A stretch of 64,000 nt of DNA from UBA2645 sp044360285. GTDB lineage: Bacteria; Pseudomonadota; Alphaproteobacteria; Rickettsiales; UBA1997. Of the stretch, positions 51,536 to 60,460 are shown in pieces. A program made the position numbers and the translations under genes. The notes beneath the pieces were generated by a model, which saw only the letters and a program-made list of their open reading frames with translations, was not told where the DNA came from and ran no database searches. How positions within the stretch are numbered: the first letter of the stretch is position 1; the number at the start of each line of letters is the position of its first letter. The stretch spans positions 16,188 to 80,187 of the forward strand of contig JBIKKP010000001.1 of NCBI GenBank assembly GCA_044360285.1. Reading direction: 5' to 3'.

Positions 51536-52016
51536 AACCAACGCGAATTTCTTGTGTAAAATCCTGCGCTTGAGATGGAAATTTCCATTTTTGCAAGCTC
51601 TTCAAAAGCAGTGAATTTAAGCGCGGATTTGCACAAGGCTTAGTAAGCTCAACCCTAGATACCAAACCATCGGCGCTAATATGAAAAAGCGCCACCGCCT
51701 CACTTTCAAAAGCTTCTTTTCTTAATTCTTCAGGAATTTGTGGCAGCGGATTAAAAAGCGGCGCAACTTGTTTTGGCGCGCCACTTTCTTTTTTTTGCAC
51801 GATTTTTTCTTCTAATTTTTCTGCTGATTTTTCGCTTAATTTTTGCGTCGCACTGAGATTTTGTCTTGCTTCAACATATTCCCCAAGCTGCGCTGCGTCT
51901 AGACTTATGCTGGTTGGCAATTGTTCTGACTTTTCAAAAATCACCGCCGAAAAAATCAGCAAAAAGCTCAACCAAAAAGCAAAAGCTAGCGAAAAATTTA
52001 CCAACCAATTTCTCAT
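51522..52016 (-). CDS. tonB: TonB-like energy transducer
   Basis: 164 residues: an N-terminal membrane helix (about 5-28), a central Glu/Lys/Pro-rich linker, and the C-terminal TonB domain (EAVALFHISADGLVSRVELTKPCANPRLNSLLLKSLQKWKFPSQ). It would transmit energy to the receptor at 54452. It overlaps exbD by 4 bp. The linker is short, so TolA-like use cannot be excluded. Confidence 0.85.
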   Translation of the reverse strand: MRNWLVNFSLAFAFWLSFLLIFSAVIFEKSEQLPTSISLDAAQLGEYVEARQNLSATQKLSEKSAEKLEEKIVQKKESGAPKQVAPLFNPLPQIPEELRKEAFESEAVALFHISADGLVSRVELTKPCANPRLNSLLLKSLQKWKFPSQAQDFTQEIRVGFRVE

Positions 52017-52414
52017 TCTTTGCGCGCCATGATTGAGAAATTTTTTGCTCCCGCGTCGCGCGCTGCAATCATTGCACTCATCACCACGCCTTGAAAAGCA
52101 TGTTTATCAGCAAGTACAATTACGCTTTTATCACCAGACTCTAACATACTTTGCAGCCTTGACTTCACTGACTCGGGCGCAATTTGTTCTTTATTTACAA
52201 AAACCAAATTATCGTGAGTGATGCTTAAAGTTATTTTGTCTTCAACGTTAATTTGCGCTGCCTCACCTTTGGTTAAATCAACCGCCAAGCCACTTAAACG
52301 CTGCATCGAAAGCGAAGCCAAAATGAAAGTCGCCAACAAAAAAAACATCACGTCAATCATTGGAATAATTTCGACGCGACCAGTTTTTGCTTTGCGTGTG
52401 CGTTTAATTTTCAT
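52013..52414 (-). CDS. exbD: biopolymer transport protein ExbD
   Basis: 133 residues from the ATG at 52414 (MKIKRTRKAKTGRVEIIPMID), which is chosen over an earlier ATG inside exbB. One membrane helix with the key Asp in IIPMIDVMFFLLATFILASL; the periplasmic domain follows. Forms the proton channel with ExbB. It overlaps exbB by 11 bp. Confidence 0.93.
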   Translation of the reverse strand: MKIKRTRKAKTGRVEIIPMIDVMFFLLATFILASLSMQRLSGLAVDLTKGEAAQINVEDKITLSITHDNLVFVNKEQIAPESVKSRLQSMLESGDKSVIVLADKHAFQGVVMSAMIAARDAGAKNFSIMARKE

Positions 52415-53042
52415 CAGACTTTGAATCAAGTTTGATATGGTCAATAAGCCTTGTGCCAAGCCGCTCAAGCTCATCTAGTACCTGATCGCTTTTGCGTGAA
52501 AAATAGTTAAAAGCGAAGAGAGAGAAAATTGCGATGAACAAACCGAATCCCGTTGCAATCAGGCTCTCCGCAACTCCACCAGTTACACCAGTTGGATTTA
52601 CTAAACCGTTTTCGCCAATAATTTTAAAAGAACTCATCATGCCAAAAATGGTGCCAAGCAGCCCCAGAAGAGGCGCTGCAGTGATGATGGTTTCCAAAAT
52701 CCACAAATGCGAAACTAACTTTTTTTCAATTAATTTCGCTTCATTTGCAGCGCGCGATTCAATAAACCAACTTGGATTTTTTTTGTTCTGCAGAATTTTT
52801 TCAAAAAACCGGCGATAGATATTTTCGCTGCGAATTCTTGTCAGCTCTGATTCCAGAGCTGCCCAAGAAAAGTTGTAGGCTTCAAGCAAATCAAAAAGCT
52901 GCGGCGAAATTTTGGTAAATTTTTTGTAGAAAAAAATCTTATCAAAAATCAGCGCCAAAGCAATAATGCACAGCGCTGAAAGTGGATAGATCATGCTTCC
53001 GCCAAGTTTGAAAGTGGTGAGAATTTGTGAGAAAATTTGCAT
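52404..53042 (-). CDS. exbB: biopolymer transport protein ExbB (MotA/TolQ family)
   Basis: 212 residues, three membrane helices. ETIITAAPLLGLLGTIFGMMSSFKIIG and GVAESLIATGFGLFIAIFSLFAFNYF are the ExbB/TolQ channel motifs. First gene of exbB-exbD-tonB. The placement with a TonB receptor favours ExbB over TolQ. Confidence 0.92.
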   Translation of the reverse strand: MQIFSQILTTFKLGGSMIYPLSALCIIALALIFDKIFFYKKFTKISPQLFDLLEAYNFSWAALESELTRIRSENIYRRFFEKILQNKKNPSWFIESRAANEAKLIEKKLVSHLWILETIITAAPLLGLLGTIFGMMSSFKIIGENGLVNPTGVTGGVAESLIATGFGLFIAIFSLFAFNYFSRKSDQVLDELERLGTRLIDHIKLDSKSDEN

Positions 53043-53132
53043 AATTTAAAAAATATTTTGGACGGCCGCCATCTTCAAAAGACAATGATTACGCCAGGTT
53101 TGCCAAAGAGTATTGTAAGAGTAAAATTCAAG

Positions 53133-54350
53133 CTAACGAGCTTTCGCGTTAAGAACTGCAACCCCCTCTGTAAGATTTGTTGCAGAAACTCTTTTTAAGC
53201 CAACAGCTGCGTCACCCGCTCTAGCCACAACTGGATCAAAATCCACTGGGATAAATTCTCCATCTCCGGCACCCACACCTACAAATGGCACTACTCGAGC
53301 TGACCTTTGCTGTCCTTCCTCAGAAGCTAAATCTCTCCAAGGCCTTTTAACAAAAAATTTAGTGATTTTTGACCCAATCCACGCCGACAGCATGGTTGCT
53401 TTTTTTGGGTTAGTAACCCTGTCGGAAGTTTTTTGCGAAACTGGGTGGTAACCTTTTTGCCCAGGAATTCTTCCGTGATTATCAGACTCTCTGAGATTTT
53501 GAGCAAAAGTAGCCGTTAATTTACCTAAAAACCCGTTTAGATTTTCTTCTTCCTCTTGCGAAACCGGCCTTCTCCACGATTTTTCATCGAACAAAATTCT
53601 TGCTGCTCCTTCAAAAAAATCGGAATGTTTAATCGAGGTTTTATGCCTCATATCACTTGCCCATTTTGACATTCTAACCGTCACCAAAGGCAAAATTGGA
53701 ACGAAAGAACCAAAAATACCGCTGGCAATTGCAGAAAGTTTTCCGGCGAAAGATAATCCTTCATGGGTTGCTGAAAGCGCTGGTGAAGAAATGTATGAAA
53801 GAGCTCTGGCACAGAAATTCTTAAATTTTCCACCTCTTGAATCGGACAAATCTCTTAAACGGCTTATGCCTTCCTCACTCATCAAACCGCTTTCTGCAGC
53901 TGATTTTATCAACGTGTAGGTGAGATTTGAAATTTTGCTCAACAGATGTCCTTCCAAATGTCCAAAGCTGGCGATATTTCTTTTTGGGATTCCTTCAGCA
54001 ACAGCGCTAACCAAAGAAGTGCAAGCGCCAACAACCATTCCTGCAATTGGATTCGCAAAACTTACACCAAATGCAGCAAAAAGCCCTAAGCTATTTAGAG
54101 TGGCAATTTTTTTTCGGTGGCGGAAGGAATCTTCCAAGCAACGACCTCCCCAAGATAGCAAAGAAGATGTGAAGGAGATGCCTTCCGGCAAATCGCCCGA
54201 ATCTTCTTGGTGATGACGTAATACATTTGCGCTATTTGACCTGAAAGGATCTCCGCGAAAAGATTCATCAAGATTTGCATATAATTGCTGCGGATTTTCG
54301 GCGCCTAAATTTTGAGAAAATTTTTTGAAATACTGTGCGAAATTAATCAT
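53133..54350 (-). CDS. unrecognised protein with two hydrophobic regions in the TonB locus
   Basis: 405 residues, not recognised. Hydrophobic Gly/Ala-rich regions lie at about 85-120 (LGLFAAFGVSFANPIAGMVVGA) and 205-228 (LSAIASGIFGSFVPILPLVTV). The rest is polar with many Ser, Arg and Asn; no N-terminal signal peptide, no Cys pattern. It lies between exbB (90 bp away) and the receptor gene, separated from the latter by an inverted repeat. It could be an effector-like or lineage-specific membrane protein; nothing in the sequence shows a link to transport. Confidence 0.6.
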   Translation of the reverse strand: MINFAQYFKKFSQNLGAENPQQLYANLDESFRGDPFRSNSANVLRHHQEDSGDLPEGISFTSSLLSWGGRCLEDSFRHRKKIATLNSLGLFAAFGVSFANPIAGMVVGACTSLVSAVAEGIPKRNIASFGHLEGHLLSKISNLTYTLIKSAAESGLMSEEGISRLRDLSDSRGGKFKNFCARALSYISSPALSATHEGLSFAGKLSAIASGIFGSFVPILPLVTVRMSKWASDMRHKTSIKHSDFFEGAARILFDEKSWRRPVSQEEEENLNGFLGKLTATFAQNLRESDNHGRIPGQKGYHPVSQKTSDRVTNPKKATMLSAWIGSKITKFFVKRPWRDLASEEGQQRSARVVPFVGVGAGDGEFIPVDFDPVVARAGDAAVGLKRVSATNLTEGVAVLNAKAR

Positions 54351-54366
54351 GTTTGGGGTAATTCAC

Positions 54367-54433
54367 AACCAGGGACCCCTTCGCGAAAACGCAAAGTAAC
54401 AGCGTGTAAATGCTTTAACTTAGGTCCCTGGTT
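54367..54433. repeat. 11-bp inverted repeat between receptor gene and unknown gene
   Basis: AACCAGGGACC (54367-54377) and GGTCCCTGGTT (54423-54433) are perfect inverted copies separated by 45 bp. A T-run follows on the plus strand only, while both neighbours are on the minus strand, so a terminator function for the receptor gene is doubtful. Confidence 0.65.
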
Positions 54434-54451
54434 TTTGTTAAATCCGAGGGA

Positions 54452-56557
54452 CTAAAAGTTTTTACTGACGATCAAATAACCTGTGCGGCGCGGCCCGTAT
54501 TTCGAAGCCTTCACACCAATTCCGCTGCCATTGCTGAGCTGATAAACATCATCAAAAATGTTTAGCATCGCAAAACGAAAATTTGTTTTGCCAATAACAG
54601 GCAAATCAAAATCGCGCGCTACGCTGCCATTGATTTGAATATAGGCCGGCAAGGTATTGGTGTTGCCTTCGTTAGTTCGAAGGCCTGAACCATAAAAACC
54701 ATCCAAGCCATAGGTGACGCGGTTGTAGAGATAACTAACACCAAAAGATGAGTTCAGCGCTTGGTCATGATCAACATAAACATACTTTCCATTTGCTGCC
54801 GCGATGTCTTCTTCGTGAGCAATATACTGCGCTGAAACAATGTTTTTAGCGCGGGTTCTTTGCATCGCGAAATTGACAAAGGCGCTTAGATTATCTTTGC
54901 GATAATCAGCTCCAAGCTCAAAGCCGTAGGACTTTGCTTGCTGGTAATTGAACTGACTAAAAATCAACGCGTTACCAAACTGGTGCTCGTCAAGCAAATT
55001 TCTGCTGCGCTTGTAGTAAGAATCGACGTTCAAAGTCACGCTATCGCTGACCTTATGAGAAACACCAAGATCATAATAATCGCTTCTCTCTGGCCTAACG
55101 TGACCATTGTTTGTCACTTCTGACTTAGCCGTGGTTCCTTGATATTTTTCAATCGAGTTGCTTGATAAAATTTCGCTGCGCACTGGTGAAAAATATTTTG
55201 CATAACCACCATAAATTTTAGTCTTTTTTGACAACTCATACACCGCTCCAAACCTTGGGCTAAGCTGACTTGCCGAGACATTTCCTTCAAAAACATCAAA
55301 CCTGGAACCAAAATTTAAGGTTAGATTTTCAAGCGCCTTAAATTCGTCTTGCAGATAAATTCCATAAAGCTGCGTGCTTTGATTATGATCATCGGAAATC
55401 CTCGTAGTATTGGTTGTGGCGTGCAATACATCGTGATCATGACCTTCTTCCTCCTCTTCCTCATCTTCTAAAATAAAAGCCGACGAAGATTTTTTGCTGC
55501 TAAGCCTTTCATCACTCAGATAGAAGCCACTGCGCAAAATGTGTTTGTCGTTAACTTTATAGCTAAAATCACCTTGCACACCATTGGTAAAGTTTGATCT
55601 ATCAATGTCTGAAGCTATGCCGCTGTAAATCAAATCACCAACGTAATCAGAACGAAACTTCGATTTGCTTTCGCTTGAAAAAACAGAAAGCTGATAATCA
55701 ACGTCGCTATCACTTACTCCCTGTAAAGCTAAAATCGCATAACGATTTTCTTCTTTTTGATTTTCGTTTAAGTCGCTAGATTTTACAAAATGGTCGGGAA
55801 GCTCGTATTTAGCTGATTTACCCGGATTATTTGGAATTTGAAAACGGTTAGTTGAGTTAGAAAATATCGCACTCAAACGCTTTGAGGCATCAAGCAAATA
55901 AGAAAAATAACCAAAAAAACGATCTTGTTTAGTTTCGTTGTGAATTGATTTGCGTGCCGCAGTTGGCGCTTCAATTCCACGGTCATTTTGTAAATAACTG
56001 GCGTTTAGGTAATAAGACAAATTGCCTTTTGAGCCGCCAATTTGCTGGTTCAAACCAAAGTCGTTATTTGTACCAAACATCGTTTCGCTGCGCGCTGATT
56101 TCTCAAATTTTCCACCTTTGGTTTTGATATCAACAACACCGGCAGTTCGAAAGCCGTACTGCGCAGGCAAAGCGCCGCGCAACAAATCAACTGATGAAGC
56201 AAAGTGCATATCGAAACTATTAGCAAAACCACCAATGCCTTGCGGAATCATGACATCATTGATTCGATACTGCACGTTAGAGTGATCGCCGCGAATGTGA
56301 AATTGACCGGCAGAATTTTGCGTAACGCCAGGAGCGCGCATCAGCACTTGATTCAGCGATGTTGTTTGCGCTTGCGGCAAATTGTCGATTGCCTTTTGAT
56401 CAAAGCCGTAGCTGCTTCCACCCGTTTTTGGCGAAAGATTGTTGCGTGATTCGTCAAGTTTTTTTGCCGTAACTTGATAGTTCCAAGTCTCGCTGGCATT
56501 GGCTTGAAAGGAAAACAGGAGCGCCAAAAATAGCGCAGAAATTGAAATTTTTTGCAT
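54452..56557 (-). CDS. TonB-dependent outer membrane receptor, metal-type (ZnuD-like?)
   Basis: 701 residues: signal peptide (about 1-21), plug domain (about 45-150, with ALP-like LPQAQTTSLNQVLMRAPGVTQNSAGQFHIRGDHSNVQYRIND), and a 22-strand barrel ending in a C-terminal Phe (GYLIVSKNF). An extracellular loop near 362-385 reads EDEEEEEEGHDHDVLH, an acidic/His cluster like the zinc-binding loop of ZnuD. Metal, probably zinc, uptake is inferred. exbB-exbD-tonB lie just downstream. Confidence 0.9.
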   Translation of the reverse strand: MQKISISALFLALLFSFQANASETWNYQVTAKKLDESRNNLSPKTGGSSYGFDQKAIDNLPQAQTTSLNQVLMRAPGVTQNSAGQFHIRGDHSNVQYRINDVMIPQGIGGFANSFDMHFASSVDLLRGALPAQYGFRTAGVVDIKTKGGKFEKSARSETMFGTNNDFGLNQQIGGSKGNLSYYLNASYLQNDRGIEAPTAARKSIHNETKQDRFFGYFSYLLDASKRLSAIFSNSTNRFQIPNNPGKSAKYELPDHFVKSSDLNENQKEENRYAILALQGVSDSDVDYQLSVFSSESKSKFRSDYVGDLIYSGIASDIDRSNFTNGVQGDFSYKVNDKHILRSGFYLSDERLSSKKSSSAFILEDEEEEEEGHDHDVLHATTNTTRISDDHNQSTQLYGIYLQDEFKALENLTLNFGSRFDVFEGNVSASQLSPRFGAVYELSKKTKIYGGYAKYFSPVRSEILSSNSIEKYQGTTAKSEVTNNGHVRPERSDYYDLGVSHKVSDSVTLNVDSYYKRSRNLLDEHQFGNALIFSQFNYQQAKSYGFELGADYRKDNLSAFVNFAMQRTRAKNIVSAQYIAHEEDIAAANGKYVYVDHDQALNSSFGVSYLYNRVTYGLDGFYGSGLRTNEGNTNTLPAYIQINGSVARDFDLPVIGKTNFRFAMLNIFDDVYQLSNGSGIGVKASKYGPRRTGYLIVSKNF

Positions 56558-56563
56558 GATAAA

Positions 56564-56610
56564 TTCTTAAGAAAACTTTTGAGAAAAGTTGTGGTGATTT
56601 TCTTAAGAAA
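56564..56610. promoter_or_regulatory. pair of TTCTTAAGAA palindromes upstream of the receptor gene
   Basis: TTCTTAAGAA at 56564-56573 and TTTCTTAAGAAA at 56599-56610 lie 7 and 42 bp upstream of the receptor ATG. Two copies spaced by about 3.5 helical turns could be an operator for a dimeric regulator such as a metal sensor, but the sites are short and AT-rich. Confidence 0.4.
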
Positions 56611-56977
56611 TTGCGGGAGGAGCCTGAGAAAAGTAGGAAGAAAGAAGGTAGGAGGCTTTTGCGCGATTAAAGCAGCGCGTAAAAAATAGCGTTAAAAATG
56701 CAGAAAAAATTGCGCAAAAAATTGCTACAAAATCAAAAGCATTCTGCAGGCCAAAGCTTTGCCACAAACAAGTTTCGACAGAGTTTTTTTGCGACTTTTC
56801 GTGCGAAAAAATTAGCTGGGTGAAGAAATTTTTATTTTCCTCAATAATTTCCGATCCACTGTTTTCTTGATGACAAAAGCCGTGCAAAAAACTGGCGCTT
56901 TTTTGCGTTGCAAAAAGCAGCAGCAAGAAAGTCGCACAAATCTTCGCAAAATTGGATTGGATTTTTAGGCTAGGCAT
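56603..56977 (-). CDS. small membrane/secreted protein, DUF2946-like
   Basis: 124 residues. A signal-like hydrophobic N-terminus (ICATFLLLLFATQKSAS), a His/Cys-containing middle (FLHGFCHQEN), a membrane helix (FDFVAIFCAIFSAFLTLFF) and a C-terminus ending in SQAPPAIS, which resembles the RAPPA end of DUF2946 proteins found beside metal-related TonB receptors. The assignment is tentative. It lies directly upstream of the receptor gene and is likely co-transcribed. Confidence 0.6.
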   Translation of the reverse strand: MPSLKIQSNFAKICATFLLLLFATQKSASFLHGFCHQENSGSEIIEENKNFFTQLIFSHEKSQKNSVETCLWQSFGLQNAFDFVAIFCAIFSAFLTLFFTRCFNRAKASYLLSSYFSQAPPAIS

Positions 56978-57048
56978 TAAAAAAGATATCTCTGAAATTG
57001 AGCATTACCAATCTTCCAAGGCAGTTCAAAATTTTCAATTAAAAAATC

Positions 57049-57834
57049 ATGATCGAAAAATTTCTGCAGCTTTTACGAAAGCTTGGTGCCTTCACTTTGG
57101 CTAATTTAGCTAAGCTTGGTGACATCGCTTTATTCACTGCAAAAGCTCTTGTGCACTGCGTTACGCCGCCATTTTATCCACGCTTAGTTCTGCGCCAATT
57201 TTTACAAATCGGTTATTTTTCACTGCCTGTTGTTGGACTTACCGCAATTTTTTCTGGCGCAGTTTTGGCGCTACAAAGCTATTCTGGATTCTCTCGTTTC
57301 AACGCTGAAAGCACTATTGCCACAGTTGTTGTTTTATCAATCACCCGCGAACTTGGACCAGTTTTAGCCGGACTTATGGTGGCCGGCCGCGTTGGCGCAT
57401 CAATGGCCGCAGCGATTGGCACAATGAAAGTGACCGAACAAATCGACGCTCTGCGCACGCTTTCAACCAACCCTTTCAAATATCTCATCGCGCCACGCGT
57501 CATTGCTGGTGTATTGATGCTTCCGCTTTTAGTTTTAGTTGCAGACGTGATTGGTGTTTTGGGCGGATATCTAGTAAGCGTTCATTCTTTAGGCTTCTCG
57601 CCTGGCCCCTATATCAGCAATAGTTTCAAATTTCTGGAAAGAATCGATGTCGTTTCAGGATTGGTTAAGGCCGGATTTTTTGGTTTTGTGATTTCGGTCA
57701 TGGGTTGCTATTTTGGCTATAATTCAAGAGGTGGCGCTGATGGCGTTGGCATTGCCACAACCAATGCCGTTGTGGCCGCATCGATCGTTATCTTATTGTT
57801 AAATTATATGATTACCGGTTGGTTCTTTGGGTAA
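57049..57834 (+). CDS. mlaE: phospholipid ABC transporter permease MlaE
   Basis: 261 residues, five to six membrane helices. QIGYFSLPVVGLTAIFSGAVLALQSYSGF, TRELGPVLAGLMVAGRVGASMAAAIGTMKVTEQIDALRTL (the permease EQ loop) and GYNSRGGADGVGIATTNAVV are the MlaE/YrbE signatures. It moves lipids between membranes. The partner ATPase and MCE-domain genes are not next to it. Confidence 0.95.
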   Translation: MIEKFLQLLRKLGAFTLANLAKLGDIALFTAKALVHCVTPPFYPRLVLRQFLQIGYFSLPVVGLTAIFSGAVLALQSYSGFSRFNAESTIATVVVLSITRELGPVLAGLMVAGRVGASMAAAIGTMKVTEQIDALRTLSTNPFKYLIAPRVIAGVLMLPLLVLVADVIGVLGGYLVSVHSLGFSPGPYISNSFKFLERIDVVSGLVKAGFFGFVISVMGCYFGYNSRGGADGVGIATTNAVVAASIVILLLNYMITGWFFG

Positions 57835-57871
57835 GAATCAAACCTTCTTTGATAACTTTTTTAAGATGCTT

Positions 57872-58915
57872 ATGAAAAAAATTCTGTTCCTCGTTGCGCT
57901 GGCAAGCTTTGCAAATCAAGCCTTTGCCAATGAATCAAATAAAAGACCTTATATTCAAATTGTTGGTTCATCAACAATTTCGCCTTTGATGGCCGCGGTT
58001 TCTGAAGAGTTTGCAAATAAGGAGGCTCACAAAAATCTTGAGATCACTACGCCGCTTGTTGAATCAACTGGTACAGGCGGCGGCTTTAAACTTTTCTGCG
58101 CTGGCGTTGGCGCGAAACATCCTGATTTCGTTAACGCTTCCAGACCAATTGAAGAGGAAGAGCTTGAACTCTGCGCTAAAAATGGCGTAAATAATCCAAT
58201 CGAAATCAAAATTGGTTATGATGGAATCGTACTTGCTAGATCAAAAGCAGCGCCGCCAATTAAACTAAGCCAAGAGCATATCTTCCTCGCTTTAGCCGAA
58301 AAAGTTTTTGATGAGAAAAGTCGCAAACTAGTTGCCAACCCTTACCAAAACTGGAGCGACATCGATAACAAATTACCAAAAGTAAAAATTCTTGTTTACG
58401 GCCCGCCGCTAACTTCAGGAACTCGCGATGTTTTTGCTGATATGGTTATGGAAGGCTCTTGCTTTAATAACGCAAAATTTGTTGAGGCAATCAAAGACAA
58501 TCAGGAGAGAAAAAAGCAGTGCCACAAACTCAGAAATGACGGGCATTTCATTGAGCTTGCTGAAAATGATAATTCGGTTGCAAGCAACATAAAAAATAAT
58601 CGCAACGCCTTTGGAATCATTGGTTTTGCCTTCTTGCAGGCCAATCAAAAAATTATTAAAGCAACGTCAATTGACGGTGTTTTGCCAACACAAGAAAATA
58701 TCACTTCAAAAAAATATCCGCTTTCGCGCCCGCTATTTGTCTATTTCAAAAAAGAGCATCTAAATCTTGTGCCTCACCTGCCACAATTCATTAATGAAAT
58801 TGTTGATCCTGAAACAATTGGAAGCTCTGGCTACTTAGTGCGCAGTGGTTTAGTTGCGATGGATAAAAAAGAGCTGAAAGAAGTGACAAAAACCGTTTCA
58901 TCAAAACTTAAGTAG
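57872..58915 (+). CDS. pstS: phosphate ABC transporter substrate-binding protein PstS
   Basis: 347 residues from the ATG at 57872, which begins a clean signal peptide (MKKILFLVALASFANQAFA); an upstream ATG at 57827 would give an unusual leader that overlaps mlaE by 8 bp. QIVGSSTISPLMAAVSEEF, STGTGGGFKLFCAGVG and GPPLTSGTRDVFADMV are the phosphate-binding motifs. PstCAB are not adjacent. Confidence 0.92.
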   Translation: MKKILFLVALASFANQAFANESNKRPYIQIVGSSTISPLMAAVSEEFANKEAHKNLEITTPLVESTGTGGGFKLFCAGVGAKHPDFVNASRPIEEEELELCAKNGVNNPIEIKIGYDGIVLARSKAAPPIKLSQEHIFLALAEKVFDEKSRKLVANPYQNWSDIDNKLPKVKILVYGPPLTSGTRDVFADMVMEGSCFNNAKFVEAIKDNQERKKQCHKLRNDGHFIELAENDNSVASNIKNNRNAFGIIGFAFLQANQKIIKATSIDGVLPTQENITSKKYPLSRPLFVYFKKEHLNLVPHLPQFINEIVDPETIGSSGYLVRSGLVAMDKKELKEVTKTVSSKLK

Positions 58916-58918
58916 GCC

Positions 58919-59518
58919 ATGTTTACAAAAATTCTTAACATTTTTCTGCTGCTTTGCCTGCTTTTTTGCAGCAGTTCTTGCGTCACTAAAAGCCTTTGGG
59001 GCGATAAAAAATACATCGAAAGATTTAACCAATTTCTTGTTGGGCAAGATGGTCGATACGTTGTGCTGGTTGGTTCGAACTATCACTACATTCTAACTGA
59101 TAAATCGGGAATTCTTGGAAAAATTCTCACACTTCGCCAAGAAAAAATTATCAATATCAACTTACAAAAAAGTTATCTCAAACTCAGCGGCAACAACGAT
59201 TTGCAAGGATATTTGGTTTTTGAAGGACCATTTAGCATATTACCAATTGAAGACATTGGAACCCTTACCTCACTTGGCATCAGGCCCAATAAAAAAGACG
59301 AAATTTCAATTAAAGTGACACTAAGCGGACGTCGTTATTCTGCGCGTAATCTGGGTCAAGCCCTGATGAGGTCTGGCTCAAACTATCAAATTCCAGTTTA
59401 TTATCGCGACTCCAATTTGGTCAAAGATATTGGCAAGGTAGCAATCACACCTGTCACCGTGGGGCTTGATGCTGTAATCTTTATTGGAAAAGCAGTTGTT
59501 TATCCATTTTCCCTTTAG
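58919..59518 (+). CDS. unrecognised lipoprotein
   Basis: 199 residues. A hydrophobic N-terminus ends in LLFCSSSC, a lipobox-like sequence (lipidation at the second Cys, near residue 21, is likely). The rest is beta-rich and polar, with YVVLVGSNYHYILTD and a C-terminal hydrophobic end VTVGLDAVIFIGKAVVYPFSL. No family recognised. It follows pstS by 3 bp and precedes rlmJ by 3 bp. Confidence 0.65.
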   Translation: MFTKILNIFLLLCLLFCSSSCVTKSLWGDKKYIERFNQFLVGQDGRYVVLVGSNYHYILTDKSGILGKILTLRQEKIININLQKSYLKLSGNNDLQGYLVFEGPFSILPIEDIGTLTSLGIRPNKKDEISIKVTLSGRRYSARNLGQALMRSGSNYQIPVYYRDSNLVKDIGKVAITPVTVGLDAVIFIGKAVVYPFSL

Positions 59519-59521
59519 CGC

Positions 59522-60397
59522 GTGAATTATCGCCACATCTATCACGCCGGCAATTTTGCCGATATTTTTAAGCATATTGTTTTGACATTATGCTTAGAAA
59601 AACTTCACGAAAAAACCGCGCCATTTTTTGCTCTCGACACTCACGCTGGAATTGGAAAATATGATTTATCTGATGAGCGCGTAAGCAAGACAGGGGAAGC
59701 TTCGCAGGGGATTCAAAAAATTTTAGCACAGAAAAATTTTAGCGATTTTTTGCCGCCGCGCTACTTAAAAATTCTGGGCAAACTTAACTGCTGCGAAGTT
59801 GAGGAATTGCCAAAAAAAATTAAGTTTTACACCGGCTCGCCGCTGCTCATCAAAGACTATCTGCGCTCCACTGATCGCGCCATTTTTACCGAATTAAATC
59901 GTCCAGATTTTCTTCAGCTTGGAAAAGCTTTTGCCGGAAATAGAAAAATTACTTTGCTTAACGAAGACGGCTTTAAGTCAGTAAAATCAAAGCTACCGCC
60001 AATTGAACGTCGTGGCCTCATCATCATCGATCCAGCTTTTGACAAAGACCAAAGCAAGATCAGCGCTGATTATGAAAAAATAATTACCACCCTTGAAGAT
60101 TCACACAAACGCTTTGCCACGGGAATTTACTTGGTTTGGCACCCAATCATTAAAAGCGATGAAGAAGTGTTGAAAAATTTTTACCAAAAAATCTCTGCAA
60201 CAAAATTCCCTAAAATCTTACAAAGCAGTTTTGACGTTGGATGCGAAGAGGGAGAAACCAAAATGCATGCCTGCGGAATGTTTATTTTCAATGCTCCGTG
60301 GCAGTTGGAAGAAAAGCTGAATAAAATTTTGCCGCAAGTTTTGAAGGCCTTGCAAAAAAACGCGGCAGCAAAATTTGAAATTAAAACAATAAGATAA
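59522..60397 (+). CDS. rlmJ: 23S rRNA (adenine2030-N6)-methyltransferase RlmJ
   Basis: 291 residues from a GTG. MNYRHIYHAGNFADIFKHIVLTLCLEKL, ALDTHAGIGKYDL, and the catalytic RGLIIIDPAFDK (DPPY-like, here DPAF) match RlmJ/ComJ. DPAF instead of DPPY is a slight deviation that other RlmJ proteins also show (DPPYE in E. coli). HACGMFIFNAPW near the C-terminus is typical. Confidence 0.93.
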   Translation: MNYRHIYHAGNFADIFKHIVLTLCLEKLHEKTAPFFALDTHAGIGKYDLSDERVSKTGEASQGIQKILAQKNFSDFLPPRYLKILGKLNCCEVEELPKKIKFYTGSPLLIKDYLRSTDRAIFTELNRPDFLQLGKAFAGNRKITLLNEDGFKSVKSKLPPIERRGLIIIDPAFDKDQSKISADYEKIITTLEDSHKRFATGIYLVWHPIIKSDEEVLKNFYQKISATKFPKILQSSFDVGCEEGETKMHACGMFIFNAPWQLEEKLNKILPQVLKALQKNAAAKFEIKTIR

Positions 60398-60460
60398 TTG
60401 AACTAACTTTTTAACGCAGCTCTTTAAGGAGAAATAATTACAAGCAGCTTCGCCAATAAC

